Of a stretch of 64,000 nt of DNA, positions 16,818-24,373 are shown piece after piece (position 1 is the first letter of the stretch; each line of letters begins with the position of its first letter). Position numbers and translations under genes: made by a program. Below the pieces are notes generated by a model, which had not been told where the DNA came from, ran no database searches, and was given only the letters and a program-made list of their open reading frames with translations. This stretch comes from Palsa-504 sp963844625 (GTDB lineage Bacteria; Actinomycetota; Actinomycetes; Streptosporangiales; Streptosporangiaceae), in contig CAWJPF010000026.1 in the NCBI GenBank assembly GCA_963844625.1, forward strand, positions 62,001 through 126,000, read 5' to 3'.

Positions 16818-18499
16818 GCCACCCGCATCCAGACCTCGCCCCGCCCGGCCCCCTCGCCCGTAACGGCCTGCGCATCGTCCCGCTCGGCGGACTCGGTGAG
16901 ATCGGCCGGAACATGACGGTCTTCGAGTACCGCGGCCGCCTGCTCATCGTCGACTGCGGGGTACTGTTCCCCGATCCCGACCAGCCCGGCGTGGACCTGA
17001 TCCTGCCTGATTTCGCCTACCTGCACGACCGCCTCGACCAGGTCGAGGCGCTGGTGATCACCCACGCTCACGAGGACCATATCGGCGCCATCCCTTACCT
17101 GCTCAGGGAGCGCGGGGACATCCCGCTGATCGGCTCGAAGCTGACGTTGGCCCTGGTCCGCAGCAAGCTGGCCGAGCACCGCCTGGATCCCGTCACGGTG
17201 GAGGTCGTCGAGGGGGACCGCAGTACGTTCGGCCCGTTCGGCTGCGAGTTCTTCGCCGTCAACCACTCGATCCCCGACGCGCTCGCCGTCGCCATCCGCA
17301 CCCCGGCCGGCGTGGTCCTGCACACCGGCGACTTCAAGATGGACCAGCTGCCGCTGGACGGCAGGCTCACGGACCTGGCCGGGTTCGCGCGGCTCGGCAC
17401 CGAGGGCGTCGACCTGCTGATGGCCGACTCGACCAACGCCGAAGTCCCCGGCGTGGTCACCTCCGAGCGCGACATCGCGCCTGTGCTTGACGAGATCTTC
17501 AATAACACCAGGCAGCGCATCATCGTCGCCTGCTTCGCCTCGCACGTCCACCGGGTGCAGCAGGTGCTCGACACCGCCGTGGCGCACCGGCGCAAGGTCG
17601 CCTTCGTCGGCCGCTCCATGGTGCGCAACATGGGGGTCGCCCGCGACCTGGGCTACCTGCGAGTCCCAGGCGGCCTGCTGGTCGACCTGCGCGAGGCCGA
17701 GGAGCTGCCGCCCGGCGACGTGGTGCTGATCTCCACCGGCTCACAGGGCGAGCCGATGTCGGCGCTGTCCCGGATGGCCGGCCGCGTCCATCCGATCAGG
17801 ATCGCCGCCGGCGACACCGTCATCCTCGCCTCGTCGCTGATCCCGGGCAACGAGACCGCGGTCTACCGGGTCATCAACGGGCTCACCCGCCTGGGCGCGC
17901 GCGTCGTGCACAAGGCGTCCGCGCTCGTGCACGTCTCCGGCCACGCGCCCGCCGGCGAGCTGCTCTACGTGCTGAACCTGGTCAAGCCGCGCAACTTCAT
18001 GCCGATCCACGGCGAGTGGCGGCACCTGCGGGCGCATGCCCACCTCGCCTCGCTGGCCGGCGTGCCCGATAACAACATCGTGATCGCCGAGGACGGCGTG
18101 GTGGTCGACCTGGTGCGCGGCCAGGCCTCGGTGGCCGGGTCGGTGCCGTGCGGCTACGTCTACGTCGACGGGCTCACCGTCGGCGAGGTCACCGAGTCCC
18201 AGCTCAAGGACCGGCGCATCCTCGGCGAGGAAGGCTTCGTCTCCGTGGTGATCGTGGTCGACTCCAGCTCGGGCAAGCTGGTAGCCGGCCCCGAGATCCA
18301 CGCCCGCGGTTCAGGCATCGACGACGCGGCCTTCGCCGAGGTCCGGCCGAAGATCGAAGAAGCCCTAGCCCTGGCCGCCGCCGACGGCATCGTCGACACG
18401 CACCAGATCAGCCAGCTAGTCCGCCGCATCATCGGCAAGTGGGTCAGCGACAATTACCGCCGCCGCCCCATGATCATCCCCGTAGTAATAGAGGCCTAG
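16814..18499 (+). CDS. rnj: Ribonuclease J
   Basis: This 561-residue metallo-beta-lactamase/beta-CASP nuclease has the metal site THAHEDH (His84, His86, Asp88, His89), the beta-CASP domain (CFASHVHRVQQVLDTA, SALVHVSGHAPAGELLY) and the C-terminal domain. It processes and degrades mRNA and rRNA by 5'-3' exo- and endonucleolytic cleavage in the cytoplasm. The GTG start overlaps the dapA stop. The following 150 bp are low-complexity C-rich sequence and then a very strong hairpin. Confidence 0.95.
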   Translation: MSHPHPDLAPPGPLARNGLRIVPLGGLGEIGRNMTVFEYRGRLLIVDCGVLFPDPDQPGVDLILPDFAYLHDRLDQVEALVITHAHEDHIGAIPYLLRERGDIPLIGSKLTLALVRSKLAEHRLDPVTVEVVEGDRSTFGPFGCEFFAVNHSIPDALAVAIRTPAGVVLHTGDFKMDQLPLDGRLTDLAGFARLGTEGVDLLMADSTNAEVPGVVTSERDIAPVLDEIFNNTRQRIIVACFASHVHRVQQVLDTAVAHRRKVAFVGRSMVRNMGVARDLGYLRVPGGLLVDLREAEELPPGDVVLISTGSQGEPMSALSRMAGRVHPIRIAAGDTVILASSLIPGNETAVYRVINGLTRLGARVVHKASALVHVSGHAPAGELLYVLNLVKPRNFMPIHGEWRHLRAHAHLASLAGVPDNNIVIAEDGVVVDLVRGQASVAGSVPCGYVYVDGLTVGEVTESQLKDRRILGEEGFVSVVIVVDSSSGKLVAGPEIHARGSGIDDAAFAEVRPKIEEALALAAADGIVDTHQISQLVRRIIGKWVSDNYRRRPMIIPVVIEA

Positions 18500-18655
18500 C
18501 CCCGCCCCGTCCGCCTGCCCGTCCGCGCGTTCCCGTCCGCCCGTCTGCGCGTTCCCCCATCGCCAGCCCGGCACACTGCACCTCGGCCCCCACGGTTCTC
18601 ACCCGGCACTCAAAGCCTCACCTTTCCCATGATCCAAGCCCGGGTCTCGCAAGGC

Positions 18656-18717
18656 CAACCACAACGATGGAACATCGATGTTGCCCTGGCCACATCGATG
18701 TTCCATCGTTGTGGTTG
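18656..18717. repeat. Perfect 26-bp inverted repeat (hairpin) between rnj and the AbiEi-like gene
   Basis: Positions 18656-18681 are perfectly complementary to 18692-18717, with a 10-nt loop. Each arm ends in the palindrome ACATCGATGT. No U-tract follows on either strand, so it is not a canonical terminator. It lies 156 bp after rnj and 73 bp before the AbiEi-like gene. It could be a processed mRNA 3' end, an autoregulatory operator, or a small mobile repeat element. Confidence 0.9.
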
Positions 18718-18790
18718 CGCCCTGGGGTATTTATCCGGGAAAGCGCATTTCGCGGGGTTTGCTGCCGAGGTTTTGTCGGACCTTAGCCGC

Positions 18791-19849
18791 ATGATGCAAG
18801 GCATGGGTGAAACGACGCGGCTGGACGGGATCCTCAGCCAGCAAATTGATGTCATAGCGCGCCATCAGGCGCTGGCCGCCGGGCTTTCTGACAATGCGCT
18901 GCGGCATCGCCTTCGGCCAGGGGGACCGTGGCGCAGCCTGCTGCCTGGTGTATACGTCGCCACGACCGGAACGCCGACGATCGTCCAGCAGGAAATGGCC
19001 GCGCTGCTGCACGCTGGTCCGGGCAGCGTGATCACCGGCCCGGCCGCGATCCGGCACCACCGCATCCGGGGGCCGGCCGCGGATGTCATCGACGTCTTGA
19101 CGCCTGCCTCACGAAAACGCCACGACGCGGCCTTCCTCCGCCTGCACCGGACGACCCGGATGCCCGGGCGAATGTCGAAGTTCGGCCCGCTGCGCTACGC
19201 GTTGCCAGCGCGCGCCGTAGCCGATACCGTGCGTGATCTGGACAACCTGCGGGACGTGCGCGCCGTCGTGGCTGACGCGGTGCAGCGTGACCGCTGCCAG
19301 ATCCAGGACCTTTACGCCGAGCTCACGGCCGGGCCGAAAATCGGGTCGGGCCTGTTCCGCGAGGCGCTGACGGATGTCGCTGACGGGATCAGGTCCACCG
19401 CGGAAGGGGACCTCAAGGACCTATTGGCTAAGTCCGGGCTGCCCATGCCGTTGTTCAACCCGTCGGTGTTCGACGGCGGCACGCTTATCGCCCGGCCCGA
19501 TGCGTGGTGGCCCGAGTTCGGCGTGGCGGTCGAGGTCGATTCGCGGGAGTGGCACATGTCTCCGGAGGATCATGCCAACACGCTCGCCCGCGGCAGGCGG
19601 ATGGCCGTGTACCAGATGGTGGTGCTCAGGTTCACTCCTAAGCAGATCCGCTCGCAGCCGTCCCAGGTGGTGACGGAAATCCGGCGCGCGCTCGATGGCG
19701 CCCGCGGCCGTCCGCTGCTGAACCTGCGCACCGTCCCCGCCAGCGAGACCCTCGGCCGTCAGCTAGTCAGCGCCGCGCCCGCCGGCCCGCCCGCGCCCGC
19801 CGGCCTGCCCGCACCCGCATCCGCCGCTGCACCCGCCGGGGGCGCGTAA
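18791..19849 (+). CDS. AbiEi-like N-terminal domain protein with Vsr/DUF559-like nuclease fold
   Basis: About 352 residues. The N-terminal 60 residues (LDGILSQQIDVIARHQALAAGLSDNALRHRL, LLPGVYVA) match the winged-helix N-terminus of type IV AbiEi-family proteins common in actinomycetes. The C-terminal third (TAEGDLKDLL, ARPDAWWPEFGVAVEVDSREWH) resembles the Vsr-like DUF559 nuclease fold with the acidic E...D...ExD pattern. Both halves occur together in actinobacterial orphan proteins of unknown role. No AbiEii-type nucleotidyltransferase is adjacent. Starts at 18791, 18794 or 18803 are all possible. The tail is Ala/Pro repeat and overlaps the next gene by 91 nt antisense. Whether it is antitoxin, nuclease or neither is unknown. 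Confidence 0.7.
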   Translation: MMQGMGETTRLDGILSQQIDVIARHQALAAGLSDNALRHRLRPGGPWRSLLPGVYVATTGTPTIVQQEMAALLHAGPGSVITGPAAIRHHRIRGPAADVIDVLTPASRKRHDAAFLRLHRTTRMPGRMSKFGPLRYALPARAVADTVRDLDNLRDVRAVVADAVQRDRCQIQDLYAELTAGPKIGSGLFREALTDVADGIRSTAEGDLKDLLAKSGLPMPLFNPSVFDGGTLIARPDAWWPEFGVAVEVDSREWHMSPEDHANTLARGRRMAVYQMVVLRFTPKQIRSQPSQVVTEIRRALDGARGRPLLNLRTVPASETLGRQLVSAAPAGPPAPAGLPAPASAAAPAGGA

Positions 19850-20718
19850 CGGGTGGGCGGGATGCCTATCGTAGCGGTGAAGTCCCTGGTCAGGTGCGCC
19901 TGATCGGCGTAGCCGAGGCTGGCCGCGAGTTCGGCCCAGTCGACTTGCTCGCCGCTGTCGGCTCGTTCGGCCGCTTCGTGCAGCCTGGCCCGGCGCATCA
20001 CCCATTTCGGGCTGACGCCCACGTAGTCGGCGAACAGCCGCTGCAGGCTCCGAGCCGTCAGCCCGGACGCCGCGGCGAGCTCATCCACCCGCCGCAGCGC
20101 CGGGTCCGCGGTGATGCACGCGACCATGTTGGCGACTTGCTCGGCCACCGGGTCACGGCTGGGCAGGAAAGCACACAACAGCGCTTCAGCCAGCGCCGTC
20201 ATCTCAGCGTCACCACCAGCCTCCGGACCAAAACCACCAAAACCACCGAAACCGCCAGCACCAGCACCAGCACCAGGACCAGGACCAGGACCAGGACCAG
20301 GACCAGGACCAGCATTGCGCATGATCGCCTGCCTGGTCTTCTCCGCCTGGCCCCCGAAGAGCCGCGCGGCCGGAACGACCCGGTCGGTCAGCTGCGAGAT
20401 CGGCGCCTGCCAGAACGGCCGGAAGCAGCCGGCCCGGAACCGCACCCCGAACGCCCGGCCCTGCCCGGCCAGCGATCGGGTGAACAGCCTGCGGTCGACG
20501 CCGTAAATCCCGGTCCCGGACGCCTCGAAGGCCAGGTTCACGTTGGGATGCGGCAGGATCGTCTGCTCGTGCGGCGGCTGCCCGCGAAGGTCCCAGCGCA
20601 GGATCCAGTAGAAGTCGACAAAGGGTGCGAGCACGGCCGAGGGCTCGCCCCGGACGAGCGAGAACCTGGTCGCCGCGAGGTCGGGATGCAGCACGCCGCG
20701 GCCCATGGTGTCCGGCAC
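19759..20718 (-). CDS. AraC-family transcriptional regulator with low-complexity linker
   Basis: The 319-residue protein has an N-terminal sensor domain (LAPFVDFYWILRWDLRG, ILPHPNVNLAFE) of the type seen in actinobacterial AraC regulators and a C-terminal HTH domain (VDELAAASGLTARSLQRLFADYVGVSPKWVMRRAR, LGYADQAHLTRDFTATIG). Between them lies a Gly-Pro/Gly-Ala/Gly-Gly-Phe stretch encoded by a hexanucleotide repeat. The GTG start at 20718 has a TAGGCT hexamer exactly six nt upstream. It is divergent from the TIGR03086 gene at 20782, a likely target. The Ala/Gly tail overlaps the preceding convergent gene. Confidence 0.87.
   Translation of the reverse strand: MPDTMGRGVLHPDLAATRFSLVRGEPSAVLAPFVDFYWILRWDLRGQPPHEQTILPHPNVNLAFEASGTGIYGVDRRLFTRSLAGQGRAFGVRFRAGCFRPFWQAPISQLTDRVVPAARLFGGQAEKTRQAIMRNAGPGPGPGPGPGPGAGAGAGGFGGFGGFGPEAGGDAEMTALAEALLCAFLPSRDPVAEQVANMVACITADPALRRVDELAAASGLTARSLQRLFADYVGVSPKWVMRRARLHEAAERADSGEQVDWAELAASLGYADQAHLTRDFTATIGIPPTRYAPPAGAAADAGAGRPAGAGGPAGAALTS
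20231..20312. repeat. Hexanucleotide minisatellite in the AraC linker
   Basis: CCAGGA/CCAGCA units are iterated about ten times, flanked by CCACCAAAA/CCACCGAAA units. On the minus strand they encode (GP)n(GA)n and GGF repeats between the sensor and DNA-binding domains. Copy number would change linker length without breaking the frame. Confidence 0.9.
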
Positions 20719-20724
20719 CTGATC

Positions 20725-20730
20725 AGCCTA
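20725..20730 (-). promoter_or_regulatory. -10 hexamer TAGGCT for the AraC regulator (leaderless)
   Basis: Six nt separate it from the GTG at 20718, which favours that GTG over the ATG four codons downstream. Confidence 0.5.
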
Positions 20731-20769
20731 GCTGTCGCGTTTGTTCAAGACCCCGCGCCCCGCGGCGGG

Positions 20770-20775
20770 TACGTT
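20770..20775 (+). promoter_or_regulatory. -10 hexamer TACGTT for the TIGR03086-type gene (leaderless)
   Basis: Six nt separate it from the first of four in-frame ATGs (20782), which supports that start. Confidence 0.5.
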
Positions 20776-20781
20776 CGGCGG

Positions 20782-20850
20782 ATGGAACAGACAAGGCGGA
20801 TGGAACAGACAGGGCGGATGGAACAGACAAGGCGGATGGAACAGGCGAAC
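20782..20850. repeat. 18-bp repeat multiplying the start codon
   Basis: Three full and one diverged copy of an 18-nt unit (ATGGAACAGACAAGGCGG) begin at 20782, 20800, 20818 and 20836. Each unit supplies AAGGCGG and an ATG, so four in-frame starts are available. It encodes MEQTRR-type repeats. Confidence 0.9.
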
Positions 20851-21453
20851 AGGAATCCAGCGCCCGGGCCGGTCCTGATGGCGGCCGCTGCCGCTGCAGC
20901 CGCCCGCGTGGTCGGCGGCGTGCCAGAAGGTCCGCTGGACGGGCCCACGCCGTGTGCCGACTGGGACCTGCGCTCGCTGCTCAACCACGTCATCTTGTGG
21001 ACGGCGTACTCGGCGGAGCGCCGAGCGTACGGTGAGAGCGCCGCCGAGGACCTCATGAGCAAGGACTTCACCGCTGACCCCGGCTTCAGGGCCGCCTACG
21101 CGGATCAGCTCGGCAAGGCGGTTAACGCATGGTCGGACCCGGCGGCGTGGGAACGCGAACTCGGCGTCATGGGGAACACGACTCCCGCCGCCGAGGTGGC
21201 CGCGATGCTGATCATGGAGATGGTCCTGCACGGCTGGGATGTGGCCAGGGCCACCGGCCAGGACTACGTCTGCGACGACGCCGTCGCCGCTTCGGTGCTC
21301 GAGACGATCGAGGCCCAGGGCGAGATGTTCCGCAAGTACGAGGGGTTCAAGGACATCATCCCCCTAGCCGGCGAAGTAACAAAAGAAGTAACAAAATTCG
21401 ACCGCGCCCTGAGCCTGTCCGGCCGCGACCCCCAGTGGCAGCCGGAAAGCTAA
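20782..21453 (+). CDS. TIGR03086-family metal-binding protein (DinB/mycothiol-type)
   Basis: The 223-residue protein has, after the repeat-encoded N-terminus, a domain of the TIGR03086/maleylpyruvate-isomerase-like class: LDGPTPCADWDLRSLLNHVILW with the first metal His, and MLIMEMVLHGWDVARATGQ with a second His near residue 150. Such proteins are abundant in actinomycetes and are thought to bind a metal and mycothiol; no reaction is established. It is divergent from the AraC regulator 63 bp away, which may control it. The stop overlaps that of the convergent dehydrogenase. The true start could be any of the four repeat ATGs; the promoter favours the first. Confidence 0.82.
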   Translation: MEQTRRMEQTGRMEQTRRMEQANRNPAPGPVLMAAAAAAAARVVGGVPEGPLDGPTPCADWDLRSLLNHVILWTAYSAERRAYGESAAEDLMSKDFTADPGFRAAYADQLGKAVNAWSDPAAWERELGVMGNTTPAAEVAAMLIMEMVLHGWDVARATGQDYVCDDAVAASVLETIEAQGEMFRKYEGFKDIIPLAGEVTKEVTKFDRALSLSGRDPQWQPES

Positions 21454-22430
21454 AGCACCCGCACCGGCGAACCCTGGGCGAACGCCACGATGTCCTCGGC
21501 TGCTTCACCGTAGAAGACCTGATAAGCGTCATCGGTGACGTAGCCGAGGTGCGGCGTCAGCACGACATTGTGCGCCGACCGCAGCGGATCGGACAGCGGC
21601 AGCGGCTCGACGTCGAACACGTCAAGCGCGGCGCCTGCGATCGACCCCGAACGCAGGGCCGCGAGCAGCGCCGCGCTGTCGACGAGCGGCCCGCGTGAGG
21701 TGTTCACCAGGTAGGCGGACGGTTTCATCAGCGCCAGTTCCGCCGCGCCGACCAGGCCCACGCTGCGCGGGCTGAGCTTGTAGTGCACGGTGACTACGTC
21801 AGAGTGGGCGAAAAGCTCCTCTTTGCTGACCGCCTTGGCGTGCGCCTTCTTCGCCACGTCCGGGTCCAGGTTCTGGCTCCACGCCGCCAGCTTCATCCCG
21901 AACGCCCGGCCGATCCCCGCCACCTGATGCCCCTGATGCCCGAGCCCGACCAGCCCGAGCCGCTTCCCCGCCAGCCCGAAACCGACCGTCCGCTGCCAGC
22001 CGCTCCGCACGCCGATCGCCGCCCCGCCGGCCCGGGCCGCCATCTTCAGCCGCTCGTCTTCCTCGGGAATGTGCCGGGCCAGCGCGAGAATAAGCCCCCA
22101 GGTCAGCTCCGCCGTCGACGTACTAGAGCCACCGGTCCCGCACACCGTTATCCCGTGCGAAGAGGCCGCGGCTACGTCGATCGCCGCGTTGGACATGCCG
22201 GTGGTGACCAGCAGCCGCAGCCGCGGCAGCTGACCCAGAACAGCCGCGTCAAGCGCCGTCCGCTCCCGCATCGCCACGACGACGTCGAACGGCTCCAGGA
22301 CGCGGACCAGCGCCTCCGGCCGCGCGATGTGCTCGGTGAACACGTCGATCTCGCCGAGCGCCTGCACCGCCGACCAGTCCGCGCTGGCCAGCGCAACCCG
22401 CTGGTAGTCATCGAGGATCGCGACTCGCAT
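21450..22430 (-). CDS. D-isomer-specific 2-hydroxyacid dehydrogenase
   Basis: This 326-residue NAD(P)-dependent dehydrogenase has the Rossmann glycine motif GLVGLGHQGHQVAG, the Arg in VNTSRGPLVD, and the catalytic Glu/His region DVFDVEPLPLSDPL...LTPHLGYVT. It would interconvert a 2-hydroxyacid and a 2-oxoacid in the cytoplasm; the substrate is unknown. The start at 22430 (MRVAILDDYQRVAL) is where the family begins and has a TAATGT hexamer 7 nt upstream. It is divergent from bioB with 66 bp between. Confidence 0.9.
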   Translation of the reverse strand: MRVAILDDYQRVALASADWSAVQALGEIDVFTEHIARPEALVRVLEPFDVVVAMRERTALDAAVLGQLPRLRLLVTTGMSNAAIDVAAASSHGITVCGTGGSSTSTAELTWGLILALARHIPEEDERLKMAARAGGAAIGVRSGWQRTVGFGLAGKRLGLVGLGHQGHQVAGIGRAFGMKLAAWSQNLDPDVAKKAHAKAVSKEELFAHSDVVTVHYKLSPRSVGLVGAAELALMKPSAYLVNTSRGPLVDSAALLAALRSGSIAGAALDVFDVEPLPLSDPLRSAHNVVLTPHLGYVTDDAYQVFYGEAAEDIVAFAQGSPVRVL

Positions 22431-22437
22431 GAGCCCG

Positions 22438-22443
22438 ACATTA
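22438..22443 (-). promoter_or_regulatory. -10 hexamer TAATGT for the hydroxyacid dehydrogenase
   Basis: Seven nt separate it from the ATG at 22430, predicting a leader of one base or none. Confidence 0.45.
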
Positions 22444-22496
22444 CCGGAACCGCGCGGAACCGCGCCTGATAGCGTCGAGACCGATGAGGAGACTCC

Positions 22497-23558
22497 ATGA
22501 CCTGGCTTGATGCGCTGACGGAGAAGGCTCTCGCCCGCATACCACCCACCCGCGACGAGGTGCTCCACGTCCTGACCAGTCCCGATGACGGACTGATGGA
22601 CGTCGTGGCGGCCGCCTTCAAGGTCCGGCTGCGCTACTTCGGCCGCCGGGTCAAGCTCAACTACCTGGTTAACATCAAGAGCGGCCTGTGCCCGGAGGAC
22701 TGCTTCTACTGCTCGCAGCGGCTCGGTTCAGCGGCGGACGTGCTCAAGTACACCTGGCTCAAGCCAGACGAGGTCCTCGCCAACGCAACCGCCGGCGTAC
22801 AAGCAGGCGCCAAGCGCGTCTGCCTGGTCGCCAGCGGCCGCGGCCCGAGCGATCATGACATCACCCGCGTATCGACCGCCATCGCGGCATTCAAGGCGCA
22901 AAACCCCGACGTCGAGGTCTGCGCCTGCCTCGGCCTGCTCGCGGAAGGCCAGGCCGAGCGGCTCCGTGCGGCCGGCACCACCGCCTACAACCACAACCTC
23001 AACACCGCGCAAACCAACTACCAGGACATCTGCACCACCCATACCTACCAGGACCGGGCGGACACGGTAAGCAAAGCCAAGCAAGCCGGCCTGTCGCCTT
23101 GCTCGGGCCTGATCGCCGGGATGGGGGAGAGCGACGAGGAACTGGTCGACGTCGCGTTCGCGCTGCGCGAACTCGACCCCGACTCGGTGCCGGTCAACTT
23201 CCTGATCCCGTTCGAGGGCACCCCGCTGGGCGGGCAGTGGAACCTCACCCCGCAGCGCTGCCTGCGCATCCTGGCCATGGTCCGGTTCGTCTGCCCGGAC
23301 GCCGAGGTCCGGCTGGCCGGCGGCCGCGAGATCCACCTGCGCAGCCTGCAGCCGCTCGCGCTGCACATCGTCAACTCGATTTTCCTCGGCGACTACCTGA
23401 CCAGCGAGGGCCAGCCCGGCCACCGCGACCTGGAGATGATCGCCGACGCCGGCTTCACGGTCGAGGGCACCGAAGAGCGCAGCCTGCCCGAACACCGCCG
23501 CGATCTCGTCCGCGTCCGCCGCCGCGGTCCCGGCACCGCCCTGCCCGCCAACACCTAG
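22497..23558 (+). CDS. bioB: Biotin synthase
   Basis: The 353-residue radical-SAM enzyme inserts sulphur into dethiobiotin, the last step of biotin synthesis. The CxxxCxxC cluster motif is Cys65, Cys69 and Cys72 in GLCPEDCFYC. The auxiliary-cluster ligand set is visible as Cys residues in KRVCLVASGRG, CACLGLL and an Arg in the C-terminal half (VRLAGGRE). The N-terminus NYLVNIKSG is typical. The start follows a GAGGAG site. No other bio genes are in the window, and the GNAT gene follows directly. Confidence 0.95.
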   Translation: MTWLDALTEKALARIPPTRDEVLHVLTSPDDGLMDVVAAAFKVRLRYFGRRVKLNYLVNIKSGLCPEDCFYCSQRLGSAADVLKYTWLKPDEVLANATAGVQAGAKRVCLVASGRGPSDHDITRVSTAIAAFKAQNPDVEVCACLGLLAEGQAERLRAAGTTAYNHNLNTAQTNYQDICTTHTYQDRADTVSKAKQAGLSPCSGLIAGMGESDEELVDVAFALRELDPDSVPVNFLIPFEGTPLGGQWNLTPQRCLRILAMVRFVCPDAEVRLAGGREIHLRSLQPLALHIVNSIFLGDYLTSEGQPGHRDLEMIADAGFTVEGTEERSLPEHRRDLVRVRRRGPGTALPANT

Positions 23559-23566
23559 CACCCGCC

Positions 23567-24304
23567 TTGGACCTCGAGGACCTGGAGCGCATCGCCGCGC
23601 GGCACTGGCGGGCCCCGGAGACCGAGCGGCTGGGGGAGTGGCTGCTTCGCGCGGCCGCGGGCTTCACCGGCCGGGCCAACTCCGCCCTGCCCCTCGGCGA
23701 CCCCGGCGTCCCGCTGCCCGAGGCGGTGACCCTGGTCGAGGACTGGTACCGCCGCCGCGCTCTGCCCCCGATGATCGTCCTGCTCCAAGGCGCGCGTCCC
23801 GATCCCCTAGAAAATCTTTTGGCCGAACGAGAATGGGTACCCCGCCCCCGCCCCGCCCTCGTCATGACGGCCGAAATCGCTGACCTCCCCGCGCCCTCGC
23901 CGGATACCGACGTGCGCCTGGATCCCGAGCCCGACCCGGCCTGGCTCGCGCTCTACCGCTACCGCGGCCAGGATCTGCCCCCGATCGCGCGGCGGCTGCT
24001 GCTCTCCGCGCCGTGGCAGGCCTTCGCCAGCGTCCGCCGTGGCGGCCGGGCCGTGGCCGTCGGCCGCGTCTCCGTCGCCGAACAATGGGGGGCGATCACG
24101 GCCGTCGAGGTCGATCCCGCCTGCCGCAGGCAGGGGCTGGGCGTCGCGATCACCGCCGCGCTGGCCGCCGCCGCCGCGGACCGCGGCGCGCGCCACGTCC
24201 TGCTGCAGGTCGAGACGGCCAACACGCCGGCCCGCGCGCTGTACGCGCGCTGCGGATTCCGCGACTCCCATCGCTACGATTACCGCGTGGCCCCTGTCTC
24301 CTAA
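23567..24304 (+). CDS. GNAT-family N-acetyltransferase
   Basis: The 245-residue protein has an N-terminal domain (WLLRAAAGFTGRANSALPLGDPG) found in a conserved actinobacterial acetyltransferase family and a C-terminal GNAT fold with the acetyl-CoA motif VEVDPACRRQGLGVAI, followed by LLQVETANTPARALYARCGF. It would acetylate a small molecule or protein N-terminus; the substrate is unknown. The start is inferred as TTG at 23567, 8 nt after the bioB stop, because family similarity begins there and no ATG or GTG is in place; it is probably cotranscribed with bioB. Confidence 0.8.
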   Translation: MDLEDLERIAARHWRAPETERLGEWLLRAAAGFTGRANSALPLGDPGVPLPEAVTLVEDWYRRRALPPMIVLLQGARPDPLENLLAEREWVPRPRPALVMTAEIADLPAPSPDTDVRLDPEPDPAWLALYRYRGQDLPPIARRLLLSAPWQAFASVRRGGRAVAVGRVSVAEQWGAITAVEVDPACRRQGLGVAITAALAAAAADRGARHVLLQVETANTPARALYARCGFRDSHRYDYRVAPVS

Positions 24305-24360
24305 GGGTTTGCTCACGCGACACGCCGCCCGGGGTGCTTGGGGCAGGCTCGCGTTCTCGC

Positions 24361-24366
24361 TACCTT
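24361..24366 (+). promoter_or_regulatory. -10 hexamer TACCTT for ftsK
   Basis: Seven nt separate it from the ATG at 24374 and no ribosome-binding site is present, predicting a leader of one base or none. Confidence 0.45.
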
Positions 24367-24373
24367 TGTAATT

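Noticed and set aside
18500..18655. C-rich tandem sequence after rnj as a gene or ncRNA
   Set aside because: CCCGTCCGC-type repeats only, with no stem-loop or open frame that resembles a gene.
20782..20850. Short regular repeats as a CRISPR array
   Set aside because: The 18-bp units are contiguous without spacers and are coding; no cas gene is present.
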